Positions 1 through 10,660 of a DNA stretch of 64,000 bases are shown in pieces. The first letter of the stretch is position 1, and each line of letters begins with the position of its first letter. The DNA is from Norana najaformis (Eukaryota > Annelida > Clitellata > Crassiclitellata > Hormogastridae), in contig OZ029916.1 of the NCBI GenBank assembly GCA_964023275.1, positions 40,748,396 to 40,812,395 on the forward strand, written 5' to 3'. The notes below the pieces were generated by a model. It saw only the letters and a program-made list of their open reading frames with translations. It was not told where the DNA came from and ran no database searches. Both the position numbers and the translations under genes were made by a program.

Positions 1-590
1 GATGGGTGGTGGAATAAATGGAGAATGGACGGTGTGGGTGGAGGAATGAATGGATCGGAGGTAGGGAGGAGGGCAGGGAGGTAGGGAGGCTGGCAGAGAG
101 GTATGGAGTCATGACCAGGGGTAGTTGGCCCATAGGTTACCGAGTGCCGATGTGGAATGTTCCCATCGTGCTCGGGCAACGGCGGCGGCGGACGAAGGGA
201 AGGGTAGAGAAGAGAATTTGCGACCTGGAAGGAGATTAATAGCCCGTCAATTACACCCGTTGGGTGGGACGACGGAGTGAGCCAGGGAAGGGGTGAAACG
301 AGTGGTGGGGGAAAGCATCATATGTGCCGCGTCTTACCACATCTGTGTTTTATCATACCGCGGTTTGGTACGAAGCCTCTACCCCCGCCCGCGATCTACC
401 CCTTCTCCAAATTCCCCTCCACAGCGGAGCAGCTGGACACTCGGGGCAACCGCCAGATTTTTCTGACCAGTGCCCCCCCCAAGTAACGCCATTTAGCGTA
501 ACGTAATTTTATGTAAAGTAATGACAGTTTACACAGCGCAATTTCGAGGACCCTAAACATATTAATACACTGTAACGCACATGGAATTCA
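1..590. other. No confident gene; GGAR-rich start, possible terminal exon
   Basis: Positions 1-110 are purine-rich GGAT/GGAG sequence. The rest is unique. An acceptor-like CCTCCACAG at 416-424 is followed by a short open frame (EQLDTRGNRQIFLTSAPPK, then TAA at 484-486) that could end a plus-strand gene entering from the left. It has no recognisable homology and is too short to call. Confidence 0.3.
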
Positions 591-775
591 GTGTCTGTGT
601 CTCTCTATGCTTGTCTGCCAGTCAGTCTGTCTCTCTGTGTCTGTCCCTCTGTCTGTTTATATACTAGTCTGCCCGTTCGAGTCTGTCTGTGTTTCTTTAT
701 GTCTGTCCGTATCTGCATGTCTGTTCGTGTCTGTCTTTCTGTCTTTCCGTGTTTGCTTGTCCGTGTCTGTCTGCC

Positions 776-831
<56 letters not shown>

Positions 832-832
832 C
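591..832. repeat. (CTGT)n microsatellite
   Basis: This is degenerate CTGT/TCTG sequence that becomes a pure run from about 768 to 831. It creates long cysteine/leucine/serine open frames on both strands that are artefacts. Confidence 0.95.
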
Positions 833-835
833 TTT

Positions 836-1254
836 GCCCCTGTAGCCAGCAAGTCTAGTGACCGGCAGATTTAAATTGGATAAGAAATTGCAGAAATCAG
901 ATTGAACCGCGGAAATTGTCACAAACCCTCTCCCTCTCCCCATCCCGCGTGGGGCAAGTTATCGTCTGAGGGGAGCTTAGTTGACCTCCAATAATCACAG
1001 ATAATTATCCCAGATTAGGAAGCAATTTGGGGCAATTGTTAAGGGAGGAGGGGAGGCACCCTTCTAAGGGTTGTTCTATGCGGATGTCGGGCCAGGCTGG
1101 GGTCAAGTCACGGGGTGTCGTGCAAAGAACGGGTCGTATCGTATCGAGTGGCGTGGGGCAGAAAGCAAAACAGGGAGGGGCAGACGGAAAGAAGGTGCCA
1201 GGTCCCGTGGCCTATGACCCTGCACTTAAAGGATGCAGAACACTAAACTTTGGA
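836..1254. other. Unique sequence, no gene seen
   Basis: The stretch is non-repetitive with balanced composition. The plus-strand open frame beginning at 1027 runs into the minisatellite at 1255 and shows no motif. Confidence 0.4.
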
Positions 1255-1490
1255 ACTGTGGCGTTTGCACTGACGGTGTTTGCACTCATGGTGTTTGCAC
1301 TTACGGTGTTTGCATTCATTGTGTTTGCACTTACAGTGTTTGCACCTATGGTGTCGGCACTCATCGTGATTGAACTATTTTTGGTGGTTGCGCTTTCTGG
1401 TGTATTAATCTCGTAGTGGTTGCACTTTGTAACGGTTGTACTCATGGTGGTTGCACTTCGTAGCTGTTGCAGTTCTGATGGTTGTGCATA
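1255..1490. repeat. 15-bp minisatellite
   Basis: About seven clear tandem units have the form GGTGTTTGCACTCAT, followed by more degenerate ones (GGTTGCACTT...) to about 1490. The unit length is a multiple of three, so both strands stay open and give periodic peptides (minus SANTM/SANTV, plus FALTV/FALMV). I take these as by-products of the repeat. Confidence 0.85.
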
Positions 1491-1819
1491 ACTTAGTTGC
1501 ATTATATAAAAACGATCCTAAATTAACGTCTGATAAGAGTAGACATTAGGTGGTTAGAACGTTTCAACTGTCTGGTGTCAAAGCACATTCTTTGTCGCCC
1601 GCATTCCACCAGTTTTGTCGAATTCATACGAGATCTTTAAAATAATGTCTGCTAAGAGCAGACATTAGTGTGACTAGAACGAAAATGTCTGGCTAGCAAC
1701 GTCGTATGTGCCTTGTTACAAGACAATGGATGTTCAACAGCGTTCTGGATACATTAGTGTCTGCTATTTCAAGACATTATTTTCAAGGCAATGGTTTATG
1801 CTGAGACAGTATGCTGCAC
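1491..1819. repeat. Diverged dispersed repeat with TGTCTGC / GCAGACA blocks
   Basis: Blocks such as GCAGACATTAGTGTGACTAG and ACATTAGTGTCTGC recur here, and related pieces appear at 3115-3185, 31360-31440 and 32085-32125. They look like fragments of one old repeat family, possibly with inverted GCAGACA/TGTCTGC ends. There is no coding capacity. Confidence 0.4.
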
Positions 1820-1992
1820 AATGTTTCCTCCAAGCTCGGCGCATGCGCGCAGATGCTCGAGACTTCTGAGGGCAGTGCGCACAAACATTTCCTGCCAGCG
1901 CACAAATTTCGTAAGCGTTCAAGTTAAATTTAGCTCATTGTTACAGCTCCCGGTGTATTTAGCCTACTACGTTCAGAAGGTCAGAACAAGGC
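1820..1992 (+). repeat. Dispersed repeat, copy 1 (second copy at 28663-28836)
   Basis: The 173-bp unit starts AATGTTTCCTCYAAGCT and ends with TTCAGAAGGTCARAACAAGGC. It aligns over its whole length with 28663-28836 in the same orientation. The sharply shared edges suggest a small interspersed element. It encodes nothing. Confidence 0.7.
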
Positions 1993-2362
1993 CTGTTGCG
2001 AAACCACACGGCAAGTCCTCCCAGACAGTTCCCATAATCGTCTGGCCGACATACACGTTGGGGGGGGGGGCATAACTGGCACCGGTTGCGACCGGTTGCA
2101 GCCTGCATGAGCCCCGTGTGTGCCGGTTGAAGGGACAGTTCTGAAGACGTTGTTTGCAAATTCTGTGCTAAAGACGGTGGTTACGGATGGCACGAGATTA
2201 TTTAGGGCGACATCTGTCACAGCAAACGTTTCGCGTGGATTCCGTTACAAAACGTCGAGATATCGATCAGAGAGACGTTTTCAAGACGCAGCCTTTGATG
2301 GTCTAATAGACGTGCAAGTAATCACCTCGTATCTTTTGTACTTCGGTTGACAGTTGCACAAA
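1993..2362. other. Unique sequence, no gene seen
   Basis: Apart from a G9 run at about 2060-2068 and a GACCGGTTGCA doublet near 2088-2100, I see no recognisable gene or repeat. Confidence 0.35.
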
Positions 2363-2759
2363 GGGGTCGTCCATTAAAGACGTCCGCAGAAGGGGAGGGG
2401 CCACGTCTAATTTGGTGCATACAGTTGTATCAGCACGTTCTATGCTTCAAACACCAACTTCAGTCCGACAGCAGACAGTCTGCATTGTATCTGGGTTGGA
2501 TTCAATTTGAGTCCCTCTCCTGGAAGCGACAGGACCAAAGTAACCCATCTCGTAACACAGTCAGTCCTGCAAGATCAACAGGGTAGCCTGTTCCGGGCCT
2601 TAGTCCTCCGTTGGAATGCGGATGTCCGCAAATTGGGATGAAGTAGGGCAATGTTTTCTTTCGACTTTGACTGTGCTACAGGACTACAAAAATCGTCTTA
2701 TTACTAATGCCAAAAGCGGACAAGGAGAGGGAAGGTCCACGTTATTTATGGATGACCCC
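2363..2759. mobile_element. MITE-like element with ~21-bp terminal inverted repeats
   Basis: The left end GGGGTCGTCCATTAAAGACGT (2363-2383) is matched by the reverse complement of 2739-2759 at 17 of 21 positions. Next to each end is a purine block (GAAGGGGAGGGG and its counterpart). The 397-bp interior has no transposase. The TIR sequence resembles a GGGGTCRTCCAT...-ended MITE type that I have seen in several invertebrates, but I cannot place the superfamily. Confidence 0.6.
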
Positions 2760-3479
2760 AAAGATAAACGACAGACAGTTTAGTACAAGTTTACCTGTTT
2801 ACTCTTTTTTCTTTTTATATGACACCTCTTCGTTTAGGCCTAACAGACGTGCAGTCTTGCACAGACCAGGGCGCAGGTCCCACATGGTACTGCCCATGTC
2901 GTAGGCCAGTGTGCGCATGGCAAAATATTAGAGGAAATATGGAGCATCCAGTGTTTAACGACGTCTGATGGCTGTAGGGGGGCAGCTCACGTCGACCCTT
3001 CCTTGCCCTATAATTGTGGTAAGGAAGTCACATATTTTAAAACGATAGGTGTTAGCCGTGACTTGTTTGTAAGCTTACAAGGAAATCACGTAACTTAAAA
3101 GCGGCGTCTAGAACATCAGCAGACACTCGAAGTCGAAAAGCGTTTAGGCTACACTAGTGTCTGCCCTTTCCAGACACTGCTTCTAACAGTGTACCCAAGG
3201 CAAACAACGCGAAATCAAATGATGACTGAGTATATATACACAGAGGATATTTCATAAACAGCCCCCAGTCATAATAACTTATAGGCGCCTTCGATAATAG
3301 GCGAGCGATCAACTACGACACGCCGAAATTAATTAAACGCTTCAAAATTAATTACAATGTCACGGCTTTTGACGAAGAGACGGATTCTTCGATTCTCCCT
3401 CAGGCGTGACACATCAAAAGACTTCATCTCTGTGAACTCATTAACCTCCGCTAGAAATTTTGATGACAGTACCATAGCC
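2760..3479. other. Repeat fragments, no gene seen
   Basis: 2945-2996 is a minus-orientation fragment of the GTCGACGTCAACGG family (GTTTAACGACGTCTGATGGC...). 3115-3185 holds a TGTCTGC-type fragment. The remainder is unique and non-coding in appearance. Confidence 0.45.
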
Positions 3480-3905
3480 CACCAGAAACTATTATCATTA
3501 CTTATTACTGTATTATCTAACTTATTACTCTATTATCTACTACAGTATTACTCTAGCACCTATTACTCTAGTACCTATTACTCTAGTACCCACTGTGCTC
3601 TATTACCAATTAATGAGTTGCCTGTAACTCTATTATTCTATTATAGAGTCTATTGCCTTTAACGCTATTACCATTACTCGATTACTCTATTATCTAGTAC
3701 AGTATTACTCAAGTACCTATTACTCTATAACCTATTACAGTATTACCTCTTACAGTATTACTCTAACACTTATTGCTTTATTACTCTATTAATTACCTAT
3801 GAATGTGTTGCATATTACTCTATTATTCTAAAGAGTCTATTGCCTTTTACTTATTACCATCACTTGATTACTCAATAACCTATTACTCTAAAACATTATC
3901 GCCTA
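3480..3905. repeat. Degenerate TATTACTCTA minisatellite
   Basis: Many irregular units of TATTACTCTAGTACC and TATTACTCTATTATC fill this AT-rich stretch. It is non-coding. Confidence 0.85.
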
Positions 3906-4354
3906 TAACTTTACATGTATCACATAGTTCTCTTTTACTTCAGCAGTTCAGAAGACAATGGTTGAGAAAAACGTAGAGAAATTTCCTTGAACTTGCGCTA
4001 TAAAAAGTACTTTTCAATGATTTCGTTACATTTACATTCCTGTAACAGCTATGCACTTTACAAATTTCCGTGATACACAGCTGTGCCTTGGGCAAACGAA
4101 GCACGCTTTCCAATGAAAACATTATTTCACAATGCAGCAAGTAAATAGTGCTAGATTAGTATAAAAAATAATGACGAAAAATAATGGCCACAGATTATCG
4201 CGATTTTATTACAGTTCTGCCTTCAGCCAAATGAAGCACGCTTTCCAATTGTGAATGTCGCACATAAATCCGCTAGGAAAAGTGCGCATGACTTCCGGTC
4301 GGCGTAGTGACGAGTAAACACCGATAGATTCGTTTGACGACTATTAACCAATAA
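3906..4354. other. Unique AT-rich sequence with a short local duplication
   Basis: The string GAAGCACGCTTTCCAAT occurs at about 4099 and again at about 4232, with looser similarity around it, suggesting an old ~135-bp tandem duplication. No gene is seen. Confidence 0.4.
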
Positions 4355-4848
4355 TACGCCAAGGTGCCTCTGTGGGTGAGGATGCCGGTTCGCATACCGA
4401 TAGTGGCTACATTTCAGATATTTAAACCTCGAGTTAGCATTCAAACTGGCAGCGGTGGTGAAAGATCTCATCCCACAAACTCAATGAAAATGAGCAGGGT
4501 CGAGGCCATACGGTCGCTACAGAAAACCGTGTACATTTATTTTATTTATTTTTTGCCAAACTACCGGAAGTAGAACTTCAGACTAACTTTCACTCCAGTG
4601 CCACCTCTTCAGGGCAACATTTCCCATTCTGGAAATCTCAGGTGGGAATTTCAATGAACTGCCAGCACCCAGCACTGAACTAGAACCCATAAGGCAAAGT
4701 CGGAAACGATGAGGAACTAGTCAGACATTCCTTTCTCACGTCACGCATGACCTGAGTTTCCCGACGGGTGACAATTTTTAAGAGCAGCGCCTCAGGCAAC
4801 AGAACCGGTTACAAAGGATTTCAGTTATAAAAAAACCTTCAAACCAAC
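4355..4848 (+). repeat. tRNA-derived SINE-like element, longer copy
   Basis: The stretch 4355-4530 corresponds in inverted orientation to 10395-10600. It includes a B-box-like GGTTCGCATACC at about 4387 and a GGTCGAGGCCATACGGTCGCTA block. Its right end, 4781-4847, is identical over 67 bp to the reverse complement of 10229-10295. Between these shared parts this copy has about 250 bp and the other about 100 bp, so one has an indel. No protein is encoded. Confidence 0.65.
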
Positions 4849-5407
4849 TCATCCATCCGTTAAGAGCAATAGATGTATGTCATCAGTCAACGCTCTCATA
4901 CAGCTCTGCTAGCAGACCATCTCATCTATTGTAAGACTGTGAATACGATAATGCACGTGTAAGACAATGCACGTGTAAGACAATGCATGAGTAAGACAAT
5001 GCACGTGTAAGACAATGCATGAGTGATGCACGTGTAAGACAATGCATGAGTAAGACACTGCATGAGTAAGACAATGTATACATATTTCTGAACATTTATA
5101 CCTTACAAGAACCTCCCAACGCGCTACATAAAAAGCCCTATTCACCAGCTAGCTAACCAGTCAGTCAGCCCTTCCTTTAGCCAGCCAGTCAGCCAGACAA
5201 TAAGCAAGCCAATCAATGAATCAAAGAATCATTGAACCAGGCAAGAGTCAGTCAGTCAGTCAGACAGGCAGGCAGGAAGGCAGGCATGCAGGCAGGCAGA
5301 CAGCCAGCCAGCCGGCCGGCCAGCCAATCAATCAATCAGTTAATCAATTAAGCAATCATTTTTACAGCAAAAACAAGAGAAGGCAACGAAAATCTGTCGT
5401 TACTTAC
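4849..5407. repeat. 16-bp CACGTGTAAGACAATG repeats and (CAGT/CAGG)n
   Basis: 4945-5080 contains tandem units of GCACGTGTAAGACAAT and GCATGAGTAAGACAAT. 5155-5345 is CAGT/CAGC/CAGG simple sequence. If the minus-strand exon at 5501-5408 is real, this is its first intron. I see no second exon here. Confidence 0.75.
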
Positions 5408-5501
5408 TGTCGTTTCCTTTGGCAGCGGCGTATCCAAGGCACATCAGCAGAATAAAAGTAAATCCGATCAACCAGCTTGGCACGGTAGCCCTCTTCAACA
5501 T
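5408..5501 (-). CDS. Candidate secreted or membrane protein, first coding exon (signal peptide)
   Basis: On the minus strand ATG at 5501-5499 opens MLKRATVPSWLIGFTFILLM then CLGYAAAKGND. The basic head, hydrophobic core and small-residue AAA site make a good signal peptide with likely cleavage before Lys28. A consensus donor GTAAGT (complement of 5407-5402) ends the exon in phase 1 after 31 codons. The gene would continue to the left. I could not find a convincing next exon in 1-5400, so it may lie outside the window or its first intron may be long. The upstream side (5502-5730) has GT-rich sequence suited to a 5' UTR. The family is not recognised. A chance ORF is possible but less likely given the signal peptide plus donor. 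Confidence 0.45.
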
Positions 5502-6540
5502 GGTGTGTCAGCCCACCACCCCAGACCTGGCTACTCGCAACGCAGGTGGCATACACTTCCCCCACCTCCACCTCCACCACCACCTGTACCACCTCCACCA
5601 CCACCTACTCCGGCTCGGCTTTGAGACAGCTCTCCGAAGTGGCGATCCATAGGACCACTACGACCGCTGGATCTTTTCCATCGAGCACACCATGTGTCAG
5701 GAACGCCGACTACAAAACACACGTGCAAACTGGAAATATTTCAACCAGCACTGGCGTAGTACTACCCAAGTCCAGGCTGCCGTCAATGCGAGCGTATTAC
5801 CATCCAGGCTACTGCATCTGGGCCAACGAGGTTCTGGTAGCCGCTGCACTCAGCCTCCGTCAAGTGCCCCTCCCTGCTTAAAAACTCCCAACTGCCTCGT
5901 TAAACGCACCTGCCTCGCAATCAACACAAGTCAGGCCATCGTCGAAAGCGCCTGGGAAAGTCATGATGGTGATGAATTAACCCTGAACCCCGCAAAACAT
6001 CAAAGGCGAAATATTAGTAATAAAAATTAATTACTGGCAAACAGTTGGCAGTACTTCGGTCTAGGGGTATAAGCACGGAGCATAACATCGCACGCGGCTA
6101 ACAGACACACACGAACAGCTCCTTAGCAAATGAAGGTGTGCAAATCAAACTAAAAAATCAGGCCCAGAAAACAAAAACGTACGTAATTTAAGAAAACGAA
6201 AAACGGTTTAAACTATACTGGACAATTAAGAACATTTACCCGTAAATCGAATGTAAACAAACGATTCTAGCTGGCGATTTGACCTACTTGGGGCAACGAT
6301 CGCGTTTCAGCGCATGTTGGCTTTTCAGGTATTCGCCAGATAGAGCCACAGAACTGGCTTTTCATTTAGCGCTATACTTCACAAAATTTTATTCGTATCT
6401 AAATTAAAGCCACGGTAACTATTCAGTTAAATTATAAAAATAATCGTAAGTGTAATGTAGTCGAATTAATTACTATATAAAATTATTCGTGAGTGTAATG
6501 TAGTTGAATTAATTATCGCGTTTTCAGGCATACATGCCCT
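5502..6540. other. Region upstream of the minus-strand signal-peptide exon; otherwise no gene
   Basis: 5560-5610 is CCACCT simple sequence. Overlapping plus-strand open frames (5419-5652, 5546-5881, 5692-6030) are mutually inconsistent and lack motifs. 6030-6540 is AT-rich and unremarkable. The promoter of the minus-strand candidate would fall here. Confidence 0.35.
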
Positions 6541-6800
6541 GATGTTTTCAACCACTCCTCTTCCACAAATCCTGTCCTGATTCCTTCGCTCCCCGTATGT
6601 ATCTTGTAGCTCAAATTCGAAACACCATTCACCGTAACCGACTGAGACTGTCTGCCTGCCTGACCCTTGGCTCTTGACCTGGAACCGAATCTGACCCTTT
6701 CAGCCTTTCGATTTTGTTTTGACTGAGCGTCTGTGAATAAGCTGGTTCCCTCGACTGAGCGCTATACAGATCTTGAGCTTATTAAATTACTATTACGATT
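6541..6800 (+). mobile_element. L2/CR1-type LINE 3' end (copy 1)
   Basis: The block CCACTCCTCTTCCACAAATCC...CGTAACCGACTGAGACTG...GAGCGCTATACAGATCTTGAG aligns with 25487-25745. It corresponds to the end of ORF2 (HLF-like SFK..LKTHLF region) plus the 3' untranslated tail of an L2/CR1-clade non-LTR retrotransposon. It is too decayed to translate. It ends with ATTACGATTGCGAT, like copies at 7606 and 63700. Confidence 0.6.
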
Positions 6801-7240
6801 GCGATATATTTAAGGACCATTACGTAATCGTAACATCTGAATTTCTTCAGCGCCCAGTAAAACAAAAGCTGAATCTTGGGAACAGCTTAACACAGGCGCA
6901 CCATCATCAACAAAATCAATGAGTCAGGTATGGTCAGGTTCGTTTCCAAGTCCAGCTTCAAAGGTTAAATATAACATGTACTGTAATAGGCCTTTACTGC
7001 ATATAAGTGTGATCTCCTGGGTACGGGTTTAAATTCCTGTTATCAGTGAAATTTATAGGCCTATACAGGGCCTTTGTATTGGGTACCCATATTATATGTA
7101 ACATTTTAGGCCTATAATAATTACTGCTTCAAAAGACTGAAACAGGAATGTCTGCTTTTAAGAAATTTGTCAAATGCATCGATATGCATTCAAATGACTG
7201 TTTTTAGTTCACGTCTTTCTGAAATTAAACTGCAAGCATA
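6801..7240. other. Unique AT-rich sequence, no gene seen
   Basis: Several TAGGCCTATA/TAGGCCTTTA motifs recur between 6980 and 7115. There are no coding features. Confidence 0.35.
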
Positions 7241-7269
7241 ACGACTTTTCATGTTTTTCGCTCACTTAC

Positions 7270-7575
7270 AAATGGTTGAGGTGAGGTCGACGTCAACGGC
7301 CCTGGCAGCCAAAAGATCTCTGCTAACACTTGATACTATTTCGCTCAGCAGTGAGATCAGTTTTCATGTCAGCACCTACAGCATCCAGTGTTTAACGACG
7401 TCTTATGGCTATAGGGTGGCAGCCACGTTCGTTGAAACCAGATTGGGCCTGAAGCTGCCCAGCAGTTGCCATCGTGGTATAGCGGAGGCAAGATATGGCA
7501 CCCAACAGACATGTCTGCCTGGGATTGGAACGGCCTTAGTTAACACAAGGCGTCGTTAAACGACACGAGTAAAAT
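7270..7575. repeat. GTCGACGTCAACGG repeat family, two opposed copies
   Basis: 7277-7318 (plus) reads GTGAGGTCGACGTCAACGGCC...GGCAGCC. 7384-7432 (minus) is the reverse form (GTTTAACGACGTCTTATGGC...). A shorter GGCGTCGTTAAACGACAC palindrome lies at about 7549-7566. The family also occurs at 2945, 19619, 28405, 33073-33780, 39053 and 45016. Confidence 0.65.
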
Positions 7576-7605
7576 CTCTGCAGAATTAAATTTAATACCA
7601 CGGGG

Positions 7606-7695
7606 TAAAATCGAGCGCCTGTGAATAGACTGTTTCCCGTGGCTTAGCTTTCGTCGAGCGCTGTAGAAATCTTGAGCTTACGATTACAATTGCAG
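7606..7695 (+). mobile_element. L2/CR1-type LINE 3' tail (copy 2)
   Basis: The segment ATCGAGCGCCTGTGAATAGAC...GAGCGCTGTAGAAATCTTGAGCTTACGATTACAAT matches the terminal ~90 bp of the copies at 6541 and 25487. Only the tail remains, typical of 5'-truncated LINE insertions. Confidence 0.6.
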
Positions 7696-8895
7696 GAGAG
7701 AGTTTAGCCTGCATAACAGCATTGCCACAAGCAACCTTGATGCATATGAAAGCGTGCATCAGAAATGCAGCGCTTGAGGAGCAGCCGAGCGGCGTATTAT
7801 ATGGATTTGCGTGTGAGCAAGTCAAATGCAAATACTGTAAGAGGCTACTTACTCAATGCGAACTGGGCATAACTGGTAGAAGCACTTTCGATATGTATTC
7901 TTAACATGATCCGAAAGGTAAATTTCATGGTCTAAGGTCATACCTAAGGTCATACGCACGTTACTCGAGAAAGATACACCCGGGGTGTTATGCTGCGGAA
8001 TAGGAAATTGATTTTGAATAATAAATGCAGAAATGATAAAAAAATAATAAATAGGGTAGGGTAGAGTAGGTCAAGGTAGGGTAGGGTAGAGAAGAGGCTA
8101 GATCAGGGTAGGGTAGGGTAGAGAAGAGAATAGGGAGGGTAGATTAAGATGGGATAGGTACACAGTTCGTCCGTCCATTCATTTGACAAGAAAACGGACT
8201 CGCTACAAACCGGTGCTATGTTTCTGTGGATGTGCCTCCCTCTATGTTTTTCTCTGTCTCTCTTTCTCTCTCTCTCTCCCTGGTTGTGAATTTGTTTGCC
8301 GGGCGTTCATCAGAATGCTGGATCCGTTGTGAGATAATTCTATTGCGTTGATGACCATTTTCTTCCAGCAGGGATTCATTGTCTTCCTCCCCATCAGATT
8401 CTACTGAACAATTCGCCGCGAGATGACCACTATACCACCGCACAGTTGACACGTCCAGTATCCGACGTGCCGTCCATGTCGTGCCGCCAAATTTCCTCGC
8501 CCCACTTCCGTTCCGTCCTGACCCGACCTTCCCTCTCGACCTCTCTATCCCCCTCTCTTTCCCGCCCCTCCCACAGATGTCTTTGCTTGCGCAATAGACG
8601 CAATCAACGATAAATATTGTCGAATTGTTGTCGCCGGCGGATTTGAACCATGTCTGCGACGGCTACTGACCGATTTATGGATTAGATGACCATATTCACA
8701 TGCACACGATTTCAGAATCATTATTCCATTCTCATCATCTCATATTCAGTTTTCATCGTCATTGTCATCATCGCCACCACCACCGCAATCTTCATCTTTA
8801 TCATTATCATCACTATCCATCATCTCGTCCATAGATTGGAAGCCAGTAAGTGTTCGCAGCACATTTAATCGTTTTCCTCCACATTTATCTGTCGC
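7696..8895. other. Mixed repeats and unique sequence, no gene seen
   Basis: 8053-8155 is a degenerate GGGTAGGGTAGA repeat. 8250-8280 is (CT)n. 8740-8830 is CAT/CACCAC simple sequence. 8290-8680 is unique with no supported ORF. Confidence 0.45.
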
Positions 8896-9057
8896 TCATT
8901 GCCTTTCAGGATCAAGTTGTGTACGTTTGTTGACACCAGTCATTTCCATGTCATCGAGCCATTTGCTCCTTTGAGGTCTTTCTGTTCTTCCATGTATTCG
9001 CAACATCAGGCTTTTCATCCTTCTGTCGTTGTATATCCGGCATATAATTATGTCCAA
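8896..9057 (-). pseudogene. Non-LTR retrotransposon reverse-transcriptase C-terminal fragment
   Basis: Reading minus from 9057, 53 codons stay open to a TGA at 8898-8896. They include ICRIYNDRRMKSLMLRIHGR followed by TERPQRSKWLDDM. This matches the GH-xRM-D-R--K--L-GR--G-R-RGRP-KRWLDD pattern found after the RT domain of non-LTR retrotransposons. The upstream part (the GHV motif) needs a frameshift. It is a dead fragment of an old LINE. The clade cannot be fixed from this piece. Confidence 0.6.
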
Positions 9058-10228
9058 GAGACTCTGTATCTGTTAGGTCTTCTATATGCTTCGCTTCGTC
9101 TTCACTGAGAATGACAGAAGGAGGGTGAGAAGGACAATTTAGTGAATGGTGAATGAATATTGCTGAAATATTGCTTGGTTCTTGAAAATCTAGCGGTAAA
9201 AGTCCTTAGATTTTTATTTCAAACTCATTTTGAGCTAATGCCGATTATTGTAACTGTATTTGTAACAGAACCATTATATAGCCCCTTTTAAGAAGATCTC
9301 AGAAGCACATCGGTTGGTTAAGCGTAGATTTCAGGACACAAGGTTTCACAGGAAGCATCGAGGAGTGCAAAGTTCTGTGCAGAGGAGACCAGTAACCAGA
9401 GAAACTTAATCGAACACAATCTAAGCCAATCTATTCCTTTCTTATCTATTGACTTCTGAATGTCGTTATCATGATACATACAGCATCGATCGATGGTCGC
9501 TGGTAGTCACAATCCGAATCCGTTGTCACAACACACAACTCGCAGAACTGACTGAATTGAAGAGTGAGGTCGGGCCCCTCGTTCACAGGTGGAGATGAAG
9601 GTCTGTGTGCAAAGAGCAAAGGTTTTTAGAGAGAGGATCTTCACAGTCAGAGTTCCATAAAGGTCGTATACCAGTATCTTACGAAGTAGAACTTATTAAC
9701 TGTGTTGGTCGAGAACTGCCAACACGGAGTCCCAGTGCTAGAACTTACTCCGTATGTTGTGTTGCATGATACATATACGTGTGAGGCTGGGAGTCCTATA
9801 GACGAGAAAATGGAGCGAGAGATGTGTGAAAGTGAGGAAATGCGTTGACCGATATCCAGATGGCTAGAGCGGAAAGACAGAGAGACGTTTCCCCGGAAGT
9901 GAGAGAATGACTGGTGTTGCGCATTAATGGCGGTAGTTCCAGAGTTACGAGATGTATACATATGGAATGGTGGTGAAGAAGAAGCCCGCAGTTAAAAAGG
10001 CACACGACAAAGGACCGTACATTGCCGGTAAAGGAACGCACCCTGTTCTAAGAAAAAACCATCCTCTGGACGTTGCTCATCCGGTGACCGCGGAAGAGGC
10101 AGGATAGTCGGATCCCGTAGTCGGATCCCGGACAGAGCTTCACAGTGCTGACTCATTTAAAGAAGCTGCAATCCTGAACCTTTCTTCGAGAAAACGGACA
10201 CTGCAATACACCACCCTTCCGTATTCTG
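9058..10228. other. Unique sequence, no supported gene
   Basis: This is about 1.2 kb of mixed composition. Minus-strand open frames near 9647-10041 overlap each other in different frames and have no motif. A GATACATACAGCATCGATCGATGGTCGC piece at about 9469-9500 is a diverged member of the GCACAAGGCATC repeat family. Confidence 0.35.
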
Positions 10229-10660
10229 TTGGTTTGAAGGTTTTTTTATAACTGAAATCCTTTGTAACCGGTTCTGTTGCCTGAGGCGCTGCTCTTTACC
10301 CTACCTTAATCTACCCAGCTATCCTATCCTACCTTACAATAACCTATCCTGCTTGATAAACACCTTTCTCAGATGATAGTACAAATGTAAAATGTATAGG
10401 TTTTCTATAGCGACCGTATGGCCTCGACCCTGCTCATTTTGCAATGAATTTATCGGGTGAGATCCTTCACCACCGATGCCCGTTTGAATGGGCGCCACGC
10501 CATTTAAGGTCCCCGTGCACGGACCGTACTAGCCCGAGATTTAAATCTCTGAAATAAGCCACGACCGGGACGCGAACCGGGGATCCTCACGCACAGAGGC
10601 TCCTTGGCGTACGCACTTACCGATGTAGCTAACTAGGCCAGTAGTTTGGTGAGCAGCAGG
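10229..10660 (-). repeat. tRNA-derived SINE-like element, inverted copy
   Basis: On the minus strand, TAGCTACATCGGTAAGTGCG (about 10631-10612) resembles a tRNA A box and GGTTCGCGTCCC (about 10578-10567) a B box. A head like this is typical of a tRNA-derived SINE. The body matches 4355-4530, and the end 10229-10295 is a perfect 67-bp inverted match to 4781-4847. The open frame across it is incidental. Confidence 0.65.

Noticed and set aside
425..486. Possible last exon (EQLDTRGNRQIFLTSAPPK, stop) behind an acceptor-like site
   Set aside because: Only 20 codons, no homology I can recognise, and no partner exon in the window.
591..943. Overlapping 60-112-residue Cys/Leu/Ser and Thr/Asp/Arg/Gln frames on both strands
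   Set aside because: They are translations of (CTGT)n in different frames. The same holds for similar frames at 18013-18542, 21586-22105, 52264-53320, 58045-58543 and 59271-59681.
1212..1502. Periodic SANTM/SANTV protein on the minus strand
   Set aside because: The 15-bp minisatellite is a multiple of three, so both strands remain open. There is no signal peptide, splice context or complex sequence to support a repeat protein.
5160..5345. Direct repeats of CAGT/CAGGCAGG considered as a CRISPR-like array
   Set aside because: No spacers of regular length, units of 4 bp, and eukaryotic context. It is a microsatellite. The same reasoning excludes the regular 41-bp array at 47595, which has no unique spacers.
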